The notes: a model not told the origin generated them from the letters alone. A stretch of 64,000 bases of DNA from Cladocopium goreaui (GCA_947184155.2 CAMXCT020001381.1:1-64000); one strand, 5' to 3'; numbered from the stretch's first letter, positions 49,840 to 61,709 are shown. Numbers and translations: made by a program.

Positions 49840-50470
49840 CAAAGTGCTGTAATTTACAGCATTTTGCGCTGGCAAGAACCCGCGTAAATACCACAGTTTT
49901 AGTCCCCGAATAGTCCCCGAAAGTGGCTAAAACCATGTTATTGTCAGGGTTTCGTTCACGTCACGATCTTCGATTTTTTGAAAACCGCGTAAATACCAGC
50001 ATTTTTTGCGTTCATCAAGGCAAAAAATCGGTTCAAAAAGGGAAGAAAATGCTGTAATTTACAGGGGTTTGGTACCGCCACGGGGAAAAAACTGCGCAAA
50101 TACCAGCGTTTTGGCGTCCAAAAGTGGCCAAAACACCGCTATTTACAGTGTTTCGTGCCTTCCACGTTTTCTTGAAATTGCAAAAACCGTGTAAATACCA
50201 ACATTTTTTGCGATCAACCCGCCAAAAATGCTGTAATTTACAGTGTTTTTTTTGCTTTGCTTTCAAAAACACTGGTATTTGCAGTGTTTTGTGCATCTCT
50301 GGTCTAAAAACCATTGGTATTTACAGCATTTTCTGCGTTTTTGCATTGCTCCCGCAAAAGACGTTAAAACGCAAAAATGCTGTAATTTACAGCATTTTGT
50401 CAATTTCGAAAAGCTGAAAATTGTCCGAAAAATGTGTCAAAACGACGCTTTTTTCCAATTTTAGGTACCC
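49840..50470. repeat. Hairpin-motif array, copy 2
   Basis: Closely follows 47961-48570: same order of GTAAATACCACAG, GTAAATACCAGCATTTT, ATTTACAGTGTTTCGTGCC and CACTGGTATTTGCAGTG. Differences are point changes and small indels, so the composite arose by duplication. Confidence 0.8.
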
Positions 50471-50519
50471 TCAAAACGGGGGGGGGTGGGAAAATGGTCT
50501 TGGAGACGCTTATGAGCGA

Positions 50520-50910
50520 CCCGGATTCCAGCCAAAAAGCTCTCCCCCACCCTCCTGAAGGATTTTTGGTGTTTTTCGGGGCCCGGCGTCGGAGGGTCGG
50601 CGGCTTGGGGCGCGCCTCACCTTAGAGCTCTAGTCGCTCTGGGACGCTCGTAGGGCAAGCCACTCGTGGGGAGCCGGCGGAGCCGAATTTAAGGGCTGAC
50701 GCCCCTCGTCGGCTCCGCCGGATTTCTCGACCCTCCATTTCATCGCAGTGTGGGCTTGAAAGCTTTTGGATGGGGACCTGCTTCAGAAATATATTCCTTA
50801 TGTTTTTTGAAAAAAGTTCATGGAATAGGAACTTTGTTGGAAATAGACGGCTTTTTTGGGGAGCAAGTGAGTTCCCGAAAGCTCCTGCCAAGGGTTTTTC
50901 CCGAAGAACT
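50520..50910. repeat. GC-rich linker of the duplicated composite, copy 2
   Basis: Repeats the landmarks of 48571-48880 (GGATTTTTGG, GGGTCGGCGGC, CGTCGGCTCCGCCGGATT, TTCCCGAAAGCTCCTGCC). It carries about 90 bp of extra sequence near 50757-50850. Confidence 0.6.
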
Positions 50911-50924
50911 GCTGCCAAGGGTTT

Positions 50925-52425
50925 TCGTGTAAAGGCGCCTCTGTGCAAAGACTTCTCTGTGTAAAAGCTTTTGTGTGTAAAAGTTTCTGTGTGTAAAAAC
51001 CACTTTGTGTAAAGATTTCTTTGTGTAAAAGCTTCTGTGTGTGAAAGCTTCTCTGTGTGAAACGTCTGTGTAAAGATTTCACTGACTGTGTGTAAAAGCT
51101 TCCGTGTGTAAAAACTCTCTGTGTAAAGTGTAAAGGCTTCTCTGTGTAAAAGCTTCTGTGTGTAAACGCGGCTGTGTGTGAAAGCTATATATCTGTGTAA
51201 AGACTTCTTTGTGTAACAGCTTCTGTGTGTAAAGGCTCCTAGACGTTTGTGTGCAAAAGCTCCTTAGAGTAAAGCCTTCTCTGTGTAAAACCTTCTGTGT
51301 GTAAAAAGCTCCTTTGTGTAAAGACTTCTCTGTGTAAAAGCCCCTGTGTGTGTAAATGCTTTTGTGTGTAAAAGCTCCTCTGTGTAAAGGCTTCTCTGTG
51401 TAAAAGCTTCTGTGTGCAAACGCGTCTGTGTGTAAAAACTCTCTCTGTCAGGCCTTCTTCGTGTAAAAAGTTCTGTGTGAAAAAGCTCCTAGACGTTTGT
51501 GTGCAAAAGCTCCTTAGAGTAAAGACTTCTCTGTGTAAAACCTTCTGTGTGTAAAAAGCTCCTTTGTGTAAGGACTTCTCTGTGTAAAAGCCCCTGTGTG
51601 TGTAAAAGCTTGCTGTGTGTAAATGCTTTTGTGTGTAAAAGCTCCTCTGTGTGAAGGCTTCTCTGTGTAAAAGCTTCTGTGTGCAAACGCGTCTGTGTGT
51701 AAAAAGCCCTCTGTGTAAAGACTTCTTTGTGTAACGGCTTCTGTGTGTAAAGGCTCCTAGACGTTTGTGTGCAAAAGCTCCTTAGAGTAAAGACTTCTCT
51801 GTGTAAAACCTCCTGTGTGTAAAAAGCTCCTTTGTGTAAAGGCTTCTCTGTGTAAAAGCCCCTGTGTGTGTAAAAGCTTGCTGTGTGCAAATGCTTTTGT
51901 GTGTAAAAGCTCCTCTGTGTAAAGGCTTCTCTGTGTAAAAGCTTCTATGCAAACGCGTCTGTGTGTAAAAAGTCTCTCTGTCAGGTATTCTTCGTGTAAA
52001 AAGTTCTGTGTGAAAAAGCTCCTAGATGTTTGTGTGCAAAAGCTCCTTAGAGTAAAGACTGCTCTGTGTAAAACCTTCTGTGTGTAAAAAGCTCCTTTGT
52101 GTAAGGATTTCTCTGTGTAAAAGCCCCTGTGTGTGTAAAAGCTTGCTGTGTGTAAATGTTTTTGTGTGTAAAAGCTCCTCTGTGTGAAGCTTCTCTGTGT
52201 AAAAGCTTCTGTGTGCAGACGCGTCTGTGTGTAAAAAGCCCTCTGTGTAAAGCCTTCTTTGTGTAACAGCTTCTGTGTGTAAAGGCTCCTAGACGCTTGT
52301 GTGCAAAAGCTCCTTAGAGTAAAGCCTTCTCTGTGTAAAACCTTCTGTGTGTAAAAAGCTCCTTTGTGTAAAGACTTCTCTGTGTAAAAGCCCCTGTATG
52401 TGTAAAAGCTTCTGCGCGACTCCTC
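50925..52425. repeat. Short minisatellite, copy 2
   Basis: An expanded version of 48890-49575. From about 51230, a higher-order unit of roughly 270 bp (marker GCTCCTAGACGTTTGTGTGC at 51235, 51484, 51747, 52018 and 52286) is repeated about five times. Minus-strand frames over it are repeat artefacts. Confidence 0.9.
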
Positions 52426-52714
52426 CATCCAGCTTTCTTTCGGGTCACGCTGTCATCCAGTTTCAATCTGCAACATTGTTTCTTGTGGAAGAATGCAAAG
52501 AACAGGTGAAAGCATCGCAGGTTAAAAAATTAAAGGACCGGATAACCCCACAAGTCAACTTCTTCCAATAATGAGCTTCAAAGGTTGTAGCGGGGACGGG
52601 GAAGGAAGGAAAGACAAAGGATGTGGTGAAGGATCGAGAAGTTAAAACAGTTGTGTGTGACAAAGTGGAATGTGAAAGAGGGTGTGTGACAAAGCAAGAA
52701 GGTGTGTGAAAAGA

Positions 52715-52878
52715 TAGTAATGTATGTATGTATTGTATTGTATTGTATTGTATAGTATTGTATTGTATTGTATTGTAATGTAATGTAATGTAATGTGATG
52801 TTATGTAATGTTATGTATGTATGTATGTATGTATGTATGTATGTATGTATGTATGTATGTATGTATGTATGTATGTAG
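52715..52878. repeat. Microsatellite run
   Basis: Successive tracts of TATTG, TAATG and then about seventeen TATG repeats. Minus-strand HTYIHTYI peptides are artefacts. Confidence 0.95.
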
Positions 52879-52880
52879 GG

Positions 52881-55540
52881 TAAGTTGTTTGTGAGTAAGT
52901 TGCTCCGCTTTCTTCGAGTTCCACCAGGCTCTGCTATCAAAGCGATGGCCAGCCACGAATCCGACGATGACGACATAGAGGAGACGTACCTGGCCGCAAA
53001 AGTGCAGAACACGTATAAAGCCAAAGCCAATTACTAACATTTAAGCGTGAATCTTCCAAAGCTTCCGATCCAAAAACTTCACTGGGCCGCCGTGCCACAC
53101 ACGCTTCTCTCTGTCCATGCAAGCAATCGAATAGGTACCTCCGCCTGCAGCAAACGGACAGAAGTTTGCAATATGTCATTTCAAACACAGACCAGACACA
53201 GACAGTTTAAATCATATGTCAGACAGGCATCAATCAACTTTCGTCTGCAATATATCACAGTTTGTGGTACATTCCCTCGTCTGCGAACAAACATCAATCA
53301 ACAATGCGAAGCCTTTGAATGCTGACATCAGGCAGCATCTTCTTGCGACAGTCACAGTTTCTTCATCTTATGACCCTACCTGCGCAGTCTTTTCCCAAAT
53401 ATGTTAACCGCACGCAGTGTGACTGAGATTGGGCTCTTTGCACGTTGCGCCAAGCCATTCCGGATCACTGTGTCATCTGCTTGGCATGTCTTTCCACATT
53501 GAATCAACAATGCCGGCAGCCAAAACAGCAGATAAGAAAGCTTGCGCACAGACTTCAACGAAAGCAAGTGACGGTTTTGAAACCTTGGTGTGGTCACGAT
53601 ATCTTTTGCCACGTGCCGAAGAACTCATAGCTGCAAAAGAACAGTGCGCATGTACAAACAACAAAGCATGGCACTTACTCCTGTGACAACACCCCAACGA
53701 AATGGTCATTGCTCTAACACAAAACGTTACAAAACATGAAAGGAGGTCAATGTAGATACTGGCATGCGGCATCCCCGCCGACTTTTTTTTCGTTGCGAGC
53801 ACGCCAATGTTAATCTCGTTAGAGCATTGACACCTGGTCACATTACTGCAATGTCAATGAGCATGGTTCTTCGCACATTGCGCCAAACCATTGCGCCAAA
53901 CCAATGTCAAAGCATGTCACTTCCAGCTGTCACGGAATAAATCTAGGAGAGTTTGTGGACGACTCCAACCGGTGAACTATGAAGAAAGCCGCCGCCTGCC
54001 CTAAGGTCACAGGCCCGATGACGATGCAAGAGCGGAAAAGTACCTGGCCGCAAAAGGACAGAGGACGTATATGGAGCTGGTTGTCAAAGCAACATGTGCA
54101 AAATACAATTCAGTTTGCCGCACGAATGCCACATTTTCACTGTGATCAAATCTTGACAAGGCCTGTAGCATTTCTTCCCACAGTGCGGCAAAATCCACAC
54201 CGCGGACCTTTTCACCGCGGACCTTTTTTTTGTTGCGAGGACGCCAAAGTTAATGCCGTTAGAGCATAGACACCTTGTCACATTACTGCAAGGTCAATGA
54301 GCATAGTTCTTTGCACATTGCGCCAAACCAATGCTAAGGCACTACGCTATGCAATACCGACTTAGCTACATCCTTTTTCCGACAGATTGTGCTGCGTCAG
54401 GTCAAACAGACCAGCCACAACCTACTTACAAGGCCCCCTGCCTCAGTCCGTCATCGTAGTATCCATATCTCTCGCGCGCCAGCCACCGATCCTCTCAATG
54501 AAAAATGATCACCTGCCTCTGGCTGTAGGTGGCGGCCACGTCGAGCACCCATTGGCACGTGCAGCGCCTACCAACAACAGGCCAAACTATGAAAGACTCG
54601 AAACAAGCTATTCACCTCGATGCCTCATGACAAATGCAACTGCAGTGTGTGTGCATGAGATCACAGCCTCTGCAGAAGGACCAAGAAGCACTGCGTCACA
54701 GCCGGTGTGTAAATGCCTTCTGCCATGCCCACGGGACCACTGTCTGATCACAAAACAACACAAACACAAAGCAAGGAGAGCCCAAATCTTGCTGGCATCA
54801 GAAGCATTTGAATCAGTGTCGGTTCGAGATGCATCTGCATACGCTTCTTCCCACATTGGATCAAAGCTCTTGCTCATTATTGCTTCAGTGTCGGGCCATA
54901 CGACACACACCTGTCCTCTGTCCAAGAAGCTGACTGGACAGGCACCTGAGCAAGTACCAAACACACAGAGACTTCATGCATATTTTTTTGTTACAGCTAT
55001 GAAAGCAGCAACCAATCTTTTCTTTCTTCGTTCCGCAATGATACCGATGCTTCCCAATTTATATTACATGTTAGCTTGTTACAACCACTTGTTGCATCAT
55101 ACTCAGAAACGCACAACCATTCTGGTTACGGCGTCAAACAGTTCTTTGCCCAGTGCGTGATCTCATTTCATGATATGTACAATCACAATCACAGAAACAA
55201 TCCTTATCCCGTGGCCTGCTCTCACGACGTCTTCTCATGACGCTTCTTCGCCTGCAACAAACGGACAGAATTTTGACTTGTGCCACATGTCAGACAGGCA
55301 TCAGTCGACTTTCGGAGCCTCGGGGTGCTCACATAAGGCAGCATCTTCTTCTGACCACCTGGCAGATGTCTATCGCCATGCAAACCTAGCCTACAACGCT
55401 TGTTTTCATCTTGGCTTGTCAACTAGTGACACACGGCACCGGCAGTGACAAGCGCATGAAAAACAAACAGCACAAGTTACTAATACAACACAGCTGCACC
55501 TTTCGAAGTTTTGCCGCTATGATTCATCGGATGACACATT
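52881..55540. other. No gene; dispersed short repeats
   Basis: Divergent duplications are visible: GTACCTGGCCGCAAAA blocks at 52985 and 54040; a GTTAGAGCAT...CACATTACTGCAA block with TTCGCACATTGCGCC at 53815-53910 and 54250-54340; a GCAACAAACGGACAG...CATGTCAGACAGGCATCA block at 53145-53235 and 55250-55310. A frame of 257 codons at 54387-55160 has no coding character. Confidence 0.5.
52944..53036 (+). CDS. Possible small ORF or exon relic
   Basis: MASHESDDDDIEETYLAAK then VQNTYKAKANY and a stop, 30 codons. A related phrase (DDDARAEKYLAAKGQRTYM) is encoded near 54014-54075. The acidic start and YLAAK motif shared by two copies suggest a relic of a duplicated exon. Expression is doubtful. Confidence 0.25.
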
Positions 55541-55544
55541 TCCT

Positions 55545-56331
55545 TCTCGTAGCAACTGTCGCACTCACATAAACTTTCTTCAGCAGGCATCATCTTCGCA
55601 CAGTGCTTCAATGTGCCCACACAAGCTGTTAACACAAACTTCCCTACCGCAGGCATCATCCTCGCACATTGTATCAATGCGCCCACGACAGCTGTTGACA
55701 GTGTGCCATCCCATGACATGAAGCTACAGACGACACGCAAATTGCTCTCGCGGCATCTGCCTAGATCGCATCATAAGGCAGTAGAGCAAATTACAAATAA
55801 TGCAAGTTACCTTGCCTCAATTCATCGGATGACACACTTCATTCTCGTAACGACTGTCGCACTCACATAAACTTTCTTCAGCAGGCATCATCTTCGCACA
55901 GTGCTTCAATGTGCCCACAAGCTGTTAACACAAACTTCACTACCGCAGGCATCATCTTCGCACATTGCATCAATGCGCCCACGACAGCTGTTGACAGTGT
56001 GCCATCCCATGACATGAAGCTGCAGACGACACGCAGATTGCTCTCGCGGCATCTGCCTAGATCGCATCATAAGGCAGTAGAGCAAATTACAAACAATGGA
56101 AACTACCTTGCCTCAATTCATCGGACGGATGACACACTTCCTTCTCGTAACAACTGTCGCACTTGATTAAGTCTCTTCAACAGGCATCATCTTTGCACAG
56201 CGCATCAATGTGCCCACACAAGCTGTTAACACAAACTTCGCTACCGCAGGCATCATCTTCGCACATTGCATCAATGCGCCCACGACAGCTGTTGACAGTG
56301 TGCCATCCCATGACATGAAGCAGCAAGGAAG
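55545..56331. repeat. About 305-bp tandem triplication
   Basis: Three successive copies (55545-55850, 55851-56155, 56156-56331 partial) share GCAGGCATCATCTTCGCACA, then CAAGCTGTTAACACAAACTT, then CGACAGCTGTTGACAGTG. The first two copies are nearly identical; the third stops at CATGACATGAAGC. It abuts the 3' end of the helicase gene on the other strand. Confidence 0.85.
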
Positions 56332-56345
56332 CTACCTACCAGAAG

Positions 56346-58356
56346 CTATGGTTCAGCGCGAGGTTGACACCTAGACAGTGACCCTTGTCGACATTCTTCT
56401 GCGCGCTTCTGAAATGCAGCAACCTTCTCCGCGATCGCTGTTGGTGGTCCACGTTCGAGAACATCCCGTGGCGGTGGACGTAGCAATAATAAATCATCCA
56501 AAGACGTTACGCGGCTGAACATGACATAAAGATGCAGCCACCAATTGTTGTCGTCCATCTCTGGCAAACGCGCACAATCAACTACTGTGCCTTTCCGCAA
56601 AGTCAGACCCTGCGACCCGGTGCTTGTAAAGAAGTTGGCATGCGTCATCCTGAATCCACAGCGGCGCACCTGGTAATTCTGCGTGCTGGAGAATTTCACA
56701 ACAATTTCTTCCGCAGGCAAAAACCAAAAGCTGCGAGCCAACTTCTCGGCCGTTGCCTCATCTGGGACATGTTGCCGGCATAAGTCCATCAAATTCATCC
56801 AGTTAGAACATCCCTGAAAACCATCAATGGACAGCCAAATGCCCGACGGCAAATACTGCGGCGAAAACAGATCTCCACCAGCGCAGACAGAATAGCGTCG
56901 GCGATCTTGGCTGTGAAACTCAAAACCCATGATGGTTCCAACAGTGTCTTGAATCATTCCTTTGTCAGCATCCAACTTCGCGATAAGTCGCACCTGCATG
57001 CCGACATGACAGGGAAAGATTCCATGCATATGACCAGTGCCGTAGGGATTCGGACGGTTCAAGAAGCGGAAAGCAGTCTCCTTGTCCAGGTCAGTGCACA
57101 CATCAGCTGCCTGGAGCAAGACTAATGGATGTGCCAGGCGGACAGCATCCATGAGCGCTCTGCGGCATATCATGCGACCCAGAGACGCCCAATAAATCGA
57201 CATGCCATATCCTTCGCGAAACTTGGCCTCGTCGAACCGTGCATCTTGTACACCGTGGAGAAACATCTACTGCAAACCTTTCCTGCAGCCTTTCCCACAA
57301 CGCATCGGGAAAGCGTTTGCCAGACCGCATGTGCTGCAAAATGTCAATCAAAGGGTCACCAGGCTTGAATCGCATTGTGCCACGGAGCTCAAAGACATCT
57401 GGAATCGAGCCAAAAAGTTGCTGTGCGTGCTGCACCTCTGCTGGCACGTCCTGATAGATATAATTCCCATCGTCGTCTTTCGCTTCCAAGTCGTCCAGCA
57501 ACGATAACTGCGCAGTAGGACGAAGCTGAAAGAAATCACCAAGGTGCAAAACAATCGGCACGCGGCCAAAAGCACAACCAGTTTTTGTGTAGGTATGTCG
57601 GTCCACTTTGAAAACGACACGACGACCCAGCATGGCTCGATAATCCAACATGTTGTACAACAGAGCAGATACCATGCTGATCTCCTGCACGACCAACACG
57701 CGAACCGAGCCCCACAGTTTTTGAAGCGCGTTTTCTTTGGAGCCGGCCGCCATGTTGCTGTTGGTCAGGGACTGGACTCCGAGCAGCGCGGCTCCGTGCA
57801 ATGTCCTTGCCCGCACCTGCTCTGTGGAGATGTTTTTGGCCTGCGCATTCTTCGCGGCCACAACCATCAGGGTCTCTGCCTCATTATCTGCTGGCCAAAT
57901 GAAATGGACCACTGGAAAATGATATTCTGCACGATGTGCGTCTTGCCAGAGCCGCCTTGACCCAGAAGGAGCATGTGGTAGACATGCCGCTTGTCTGGCG
58001 GCTGCTCCGCGGCTTCTTGCTCATAAACAATGTCGAGCACCTCGGCAAAGCGCATCATGAAAATTTCCTGGTCCTCGTTCAAGCGCCTGTTGGCAGGCAA
58101 TGCTTGAACCATAGCTTTGACCAAGTCAGAAGGCTTGCTGTAGACCCGTTGTTGGCTGAAGCGAACACAATCAGCAGGCAGTCGAGGTAAACACTTCTTC
58201 AGAAAGACGTGGCGGTCGTCTTCGCCCGTGTCCATGGGCGCTGCTTCCTCTTCTGCGACTGCTCCGGCACGCGGTCCATCCAAGACGTCTGCTCTCTGGT
58301 CCTGATCAGCAATGTTCTGACGGCCAGCAACTGATAATTTCAATAACAGTTTCAAC
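56346..58356 (-). CDS. PIF1 helicase exon
   Basis: Begins after a TTTGTAG acceptor with WLKLLLKLSVAGR. Walker A is LLLGQGGSGKTHI (about 57943-57975). A single-base loss after QNIIF (about 57920) moves coding to VVHFIWPADNEAETL. Walker B region VRVLVVQEISMVSALL has Gln where Asp is expected. Motif III is VLHLGDFFQLRPTAQ. A second frame change near 57250 leads to FREGYGMSIYWASLGRMI and the C-terminal TGSQGLTLRKGTVVDCAR and LHLYVMFSRVTSLDDL (motifs V/VI). It ends at 56346. As read it could not give a full active helicase. Confidence 0.75.
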
Positions 58357-58402
58357 CTACAAACAAACATTATATAAGCAAAAGTTCTTTGTGAACACAT
58401 AC
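58357..58402 (-). other. 46-nt intron
   Basis: Minus-strand donor CTTG/GTATGTG and acceptor TTTGTTTGTAG/GTTG. Phase 2: the split codon rebuilds Trp and joins LSPAAW to LKLLL in frame. Without splicing, both neighbouring frames hit stops at once. Confidence 0.8.
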
Positions 58403-59590
58403 CAAGCAGCTGGAGACAAGCTGTTCAACGCATGAAACACGGCGTGCAGGTCGTGTTTGCTGCAGCTCTTCCACTTGGCGGCCGCTTCGAACAAATCATT
58501 CTTGATCCATGCCTCCTCCAGAAAATCTTTTGTGTACTGATTGTGTCGACCTTGACATTCGAAAAGTAACAGCTTCTTCTGCTCTTCTGCGTTTGCTTGG
58601 AACACGATTGGTTGAAAGACTTCCGATGGCTTTGTTGCAACACTGACTTCCATCTCTTCCTCTGGATTGTCGGCAGCCTCATCGTCGTCCTTCTCTCCAG
58701 CAGTGGTGATCTTCACGTACTCTTCATAGAGCCGAGCATCAGTGTCTCGGCGCCTCTTCGGTTTCTGCTGCCTGGCTCGCGCCAATCCCTCCAGGTGCGC
58801 AATGCGACTTTCCGCCAACATAGACGAATATTGTGCTGCAGTGCAACGCGGCTTCAACCGATCAGGGTCTGTGTCTGGAGTTGTCACTGTAGTGCCTGTC
58901 GCCAAACTCAACTTCTCTTCCAGCAAAGCAACCATTTCAGCTGTCTCCCATAAAGACGGATATTGTTGACGGGCAGCAAAGCGGTATCTGGCGATCGTTG
59001 CTTCTCGTTTCATGTCATCCTGCCATTCAAGCAACGATCGGGTGAACGCAACTGCAGCAGTTTCCGACAAATCCTCTCCAGGGACGCGCCTTTTTAGTGT
59101 GGAATAATGCTTGAAAGCTTCCAACACCAATGTCTCCGCATCCTGCTCGGCGTTCTCGTCGGCAAGGATTGCGGTGGGACGACATTGCACCTGTTTGTAC
59201 ATAGCGTTGCGCTCAGAGTCCAAAGTCAACGGAGGCATTGTGAAGCCTTCAAACATAGGAACACGAGGCTCAGTACTGATGCGTTGGGCATGAGTCTGGT
59301 ACAACTTGTAGGCTGGGTCGAAGTAAACATCAACGTAGCGAGGCACGGCTGCTCGAACAGACCGCTCTGCGCGCGGTGGCAGCTCGATGCGGTAGACCCA
59401 CATACCGTACGTTGACCAGCTCAATCCTGCAAGCAAAGGATGCGATCCACGAAACAGATAATCCTCTAGACTGCTTGTCGTCACTGCCAACGGCCTCGAT
59501 GACTTCAACAAAGATGATCCCTCAAGCACAGCGACGTCTTCTCCAGTAGCTTGCAGAGCTCTCAAGTTCGTGGCTTCACCTGATTCAGTC
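58403..59590 (-). CDS. Middle domain exon of the helicase gene
   Basis: About 395 codons. Segments: HPLLAGLSWSTYGMWVYRI, VPMFEGFTMPPLTLD then SERNAMYKQVQCRP, the latter a conserved block between Helitron_like_N and PIF1 in related proteins. Further on EMVALLEEKLSLATG, a Lys/Arg-rich KPKRRRDTD, an acidic GEKDDDEAADNPEEEME and LLLFECQGRHNQYTKDFL. The 5' junction near 59590 changes frame; neither canonical donor nor acceptor fits. Confidence 0.7.
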
Positions 59591-59593
59591 TCG

Positions 59594-60003
59594 TCACTCG
59601 TCTCGTGCCACGGTTTCTGTCACCTGGTGAATCTTCAACAGTTCCTCTATGAACGTCAACTTTTGTTGGGCTTTTTTCCCTGGACCACCTCTTTCCAAAT
59701 CAACCGATGAGTCGTACACAGCAAATGCTTCATCCAAATCAGCACAATTTTGCCCATGAGGACCAACATAGACATAGACAGTGTCACCAGTTTCTTGATC
59801 TACGCGTGCCACCTTCTTCCAACCAACCAAAGTCACTGGATCAAGGCCATCGCGACGAAACACCACTGGATCAGAAGCAACATCCAGATTCTCCTTCGGT
59901 TGCAAAACGCTCTCGCCATACTGCTGCCTCCAAGCTTCCACAGCAAAAAAATGGCCTTTTTCACATATAGCTTCCAGGTGCGATGCGACGCAAAGGTCAT
60001 GTG
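59594..60003 (-). CDS. Exon with WKKV-GDTVYVYVG block
   Basis: Starts after the TGTTTCAG acceptor at 60004. HDLCVASHLEAICEKG, AVEAWRQQYGESVLQ, DPVTLVGWKKVARVDQE, GDTVYVYVGPHGQ. Ends KIHQVTETVARDE with a stop; the strong donor CAG/GTGACAG at KIHQ suggests the last residues are intronic, but the next exon does not then continue in frame. Confidence 0.6.
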
Positions 60004-60048
60004 CTGAAACAACAAAGGGAAGATGAGTTCACTCCCTTTTCCAATGAC
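60004..60048 (-). other. 45-nt intron (predicted)
   Basis: GTCATTGG ... TTGTTTCAG on the minus strand. Phase 1, joining RLSSSYRR to SHDLC and avoiding the stop at WKRE. The donor is weak (CGAT/GTCATT). Confidence 0.5.
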
Positions 60049-60210
60049 ATCGGCGATAGGAAGACGACAGGCGAGACAATGTCTTCAGTGTTTCGGCAAA
60101 AAGTACACCACGTCTTCCTGCAACATGCTCGCCTGCCGCCCGCGCAGCTTCTGCCTGCTTCTCACGGTCTTGTTCGCGTTCCTGACGTTCATTCTCCAAT
60201 CGCTCAATGC
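60049..60210 (-). CDS. Short charged exon
   Basis: GIERLENERQEREQDREKQ, EAARAAGEHVAGRRGVLF, LKTLSRLSSSYRR: a highly charged helical linker. The acceptor TTGTTGTTGCGCAG/GC is strong with a good pyrimidine tract. Confidence 0.6.
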
Positions 60211-60752
60211 CTGCGCAACAACAACAGTTCACAACAAGAAGACGTCTTCGGACATACATATATCAACACATATATATAATGGATGATGTGTGGTAGACGT
60301 CTTCTCGCATTGAGTCAACGTTCCAACATGGCCCGCATTACAGACATAAACTCCAAGAACAACAGCAACAGCAACAAGAAGACGTCTTCTCACATTGAGT
60401 CAACGTTCCAACCTTCGCCCGCATTACAAACCTAAACTACAACAACAATATATATATAATATATAATATATATTATATATATAAGTACTGAAATATATGT
60501 AGAATGGATGATGTCTAGTAGACGTCTTCTCACATTGAGTCAACGTTCCAACCTGCCCCGCTTTACAAACATAACTTCAACAACAACTGCAAAAGCAACA
60601 AGAAGACGTCTTCTCACATTGAGTCAACGTTCCAACCTAAAGGCAACAACAGCAACACCAACAACAGCAACAGCAACATAAAACCAAGAAAGGACAAAAC
60701 ATCTTCTCGGGAAAAGAGAAAGTTCCAAAACCATATACAACTTTCTGCAGAC
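60211..60752 (-). other. 542-nt intron with tandem repeats
   Basis: Donor AAAAAG/GTCTGC and acceptor TGCGCAG/GC, phase 1, GT-AG. It holds most of the repeat array at 60240-60660, which probably explains why it is ten times longer than the other introns. Confidence 0.65.
60240..60660. repeat. Intronic repeat with GAAGACGTCTTC palindrome
   Basis: Four units carry AGAAGACGTCTTCTCACATT then GAGTCAACGTTCCAACCT (near 60296, 60379, 60519, 60602), separated by CAACAACAGCAACA runs and (TA)n tracts. A fifth GAAGACGTCTTC lies at 60237. Confidence 0.85.
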
Positions 60753-61709
60753 CTTTTTGGAGCTCCTCCAACATACCAGCTAAACCAGGTCCAGGCTTGG
60801 TGGTATAGCTGTTGATGTAGAAGCCGCTGTTGATGCCATCACAGAATGCTTCGCTGATGCCACAGCGGATGGCTCGCGTGAGTTCAGCAGTGGAATCATC
60901 TGTCTCCTCCGCGTTTGCCATGTGCGCATCTTGCTGTCCATCTTCTGCTGGCGGCATTGGTGCGTCCTCATCTTGTGCGTCGCTGGTGACAGGCTCGCCC
61001 TCTTTCTCCATAAATTGTTGATGAGCGGTCAACCATGCAGATCGAAAGTCAGGCGCCCAATCTCTCCGATTCAACCAGGACACGGAAGTAGACGGCGCAT
61101 CAGAACGAACCTCATAAGCTTTGCCATTCCATTCATACCAAGCCATGTAACCCAAAGAATCAGTGAATCCAACATGCGGCAAATGCTCTTCAGAATCTAG
61201 CCACAGTGCAGGATCAAGCACACGCCTCATATCTTGCAAATCCTCTGGCATGTCAGCGGCCACTGCACCCAAATCCACTGTTTCTCCTTGGATGACGAGC
61301 AGTAAAGGATGCTGAGTATCTGCGATGTTCGGAGTCAAAAAAATCAACGGAGGACTAAACATTTTGATATAAGCCCACCCTTCGTGGCGACAATGTCTAC
61401 GATGTCCGTCTGTACCGAGAACATTGGCAGACGCGGCTTGCATCGCCTCAAGAGAGTCACCCCACATTGGTTCAACCACTCTGGCAGCAAGTGCTAAATC
61501 TGATGCTCGCAACTCTTTCAGGTTCTGGGCGAACGCCATACCACCATTCTTCAGAAAATTGTACGAAGCATTACGTTGATCTGTCAGACGACAAATAGTT
61601 GACATCATGTGGAAAGCGACCCAATCTCGTGTAAATCGATTGTTGACAGGCGCCACGTACGGAGTCTGATCACTGTCCAGAGAATACACCATCTCCTGAT
61701 CAAATAGAC
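60753..61709 (-). CDS. Helitron_like_N exon, C-terminal half
   Basis: Begins at EMVYSLDSDQTPYVAPVNN after ATTTGATCAG. RFTRDWVAFHMMSTICRLT, YNFLKNGGMAFAQNLKEL, HEGWAYIKMFSPPLIFLTPN and QHPLLLVIQGETVDLG are typical of this domain. The end is acidic and Met-rich, then FCDGINSGFYINSYTTKPG and LEELQK at the donor. Residues beyond the donor (Cys-rich) are intron read-through. Confidence 0.7.

Noticed and set aside
48885..52428. Minus-strand ORFs of 133-232 codons rich in FYTQKLLHRE
   Set aside because: They arise from a stop-poor 12-16-nt minisatellite and are open in more than one register.
54387..55160. 257-codon plus-strand ORF
   Set aside because: No domain, no similarity I recognise, and it overlaps dispersed repeats.
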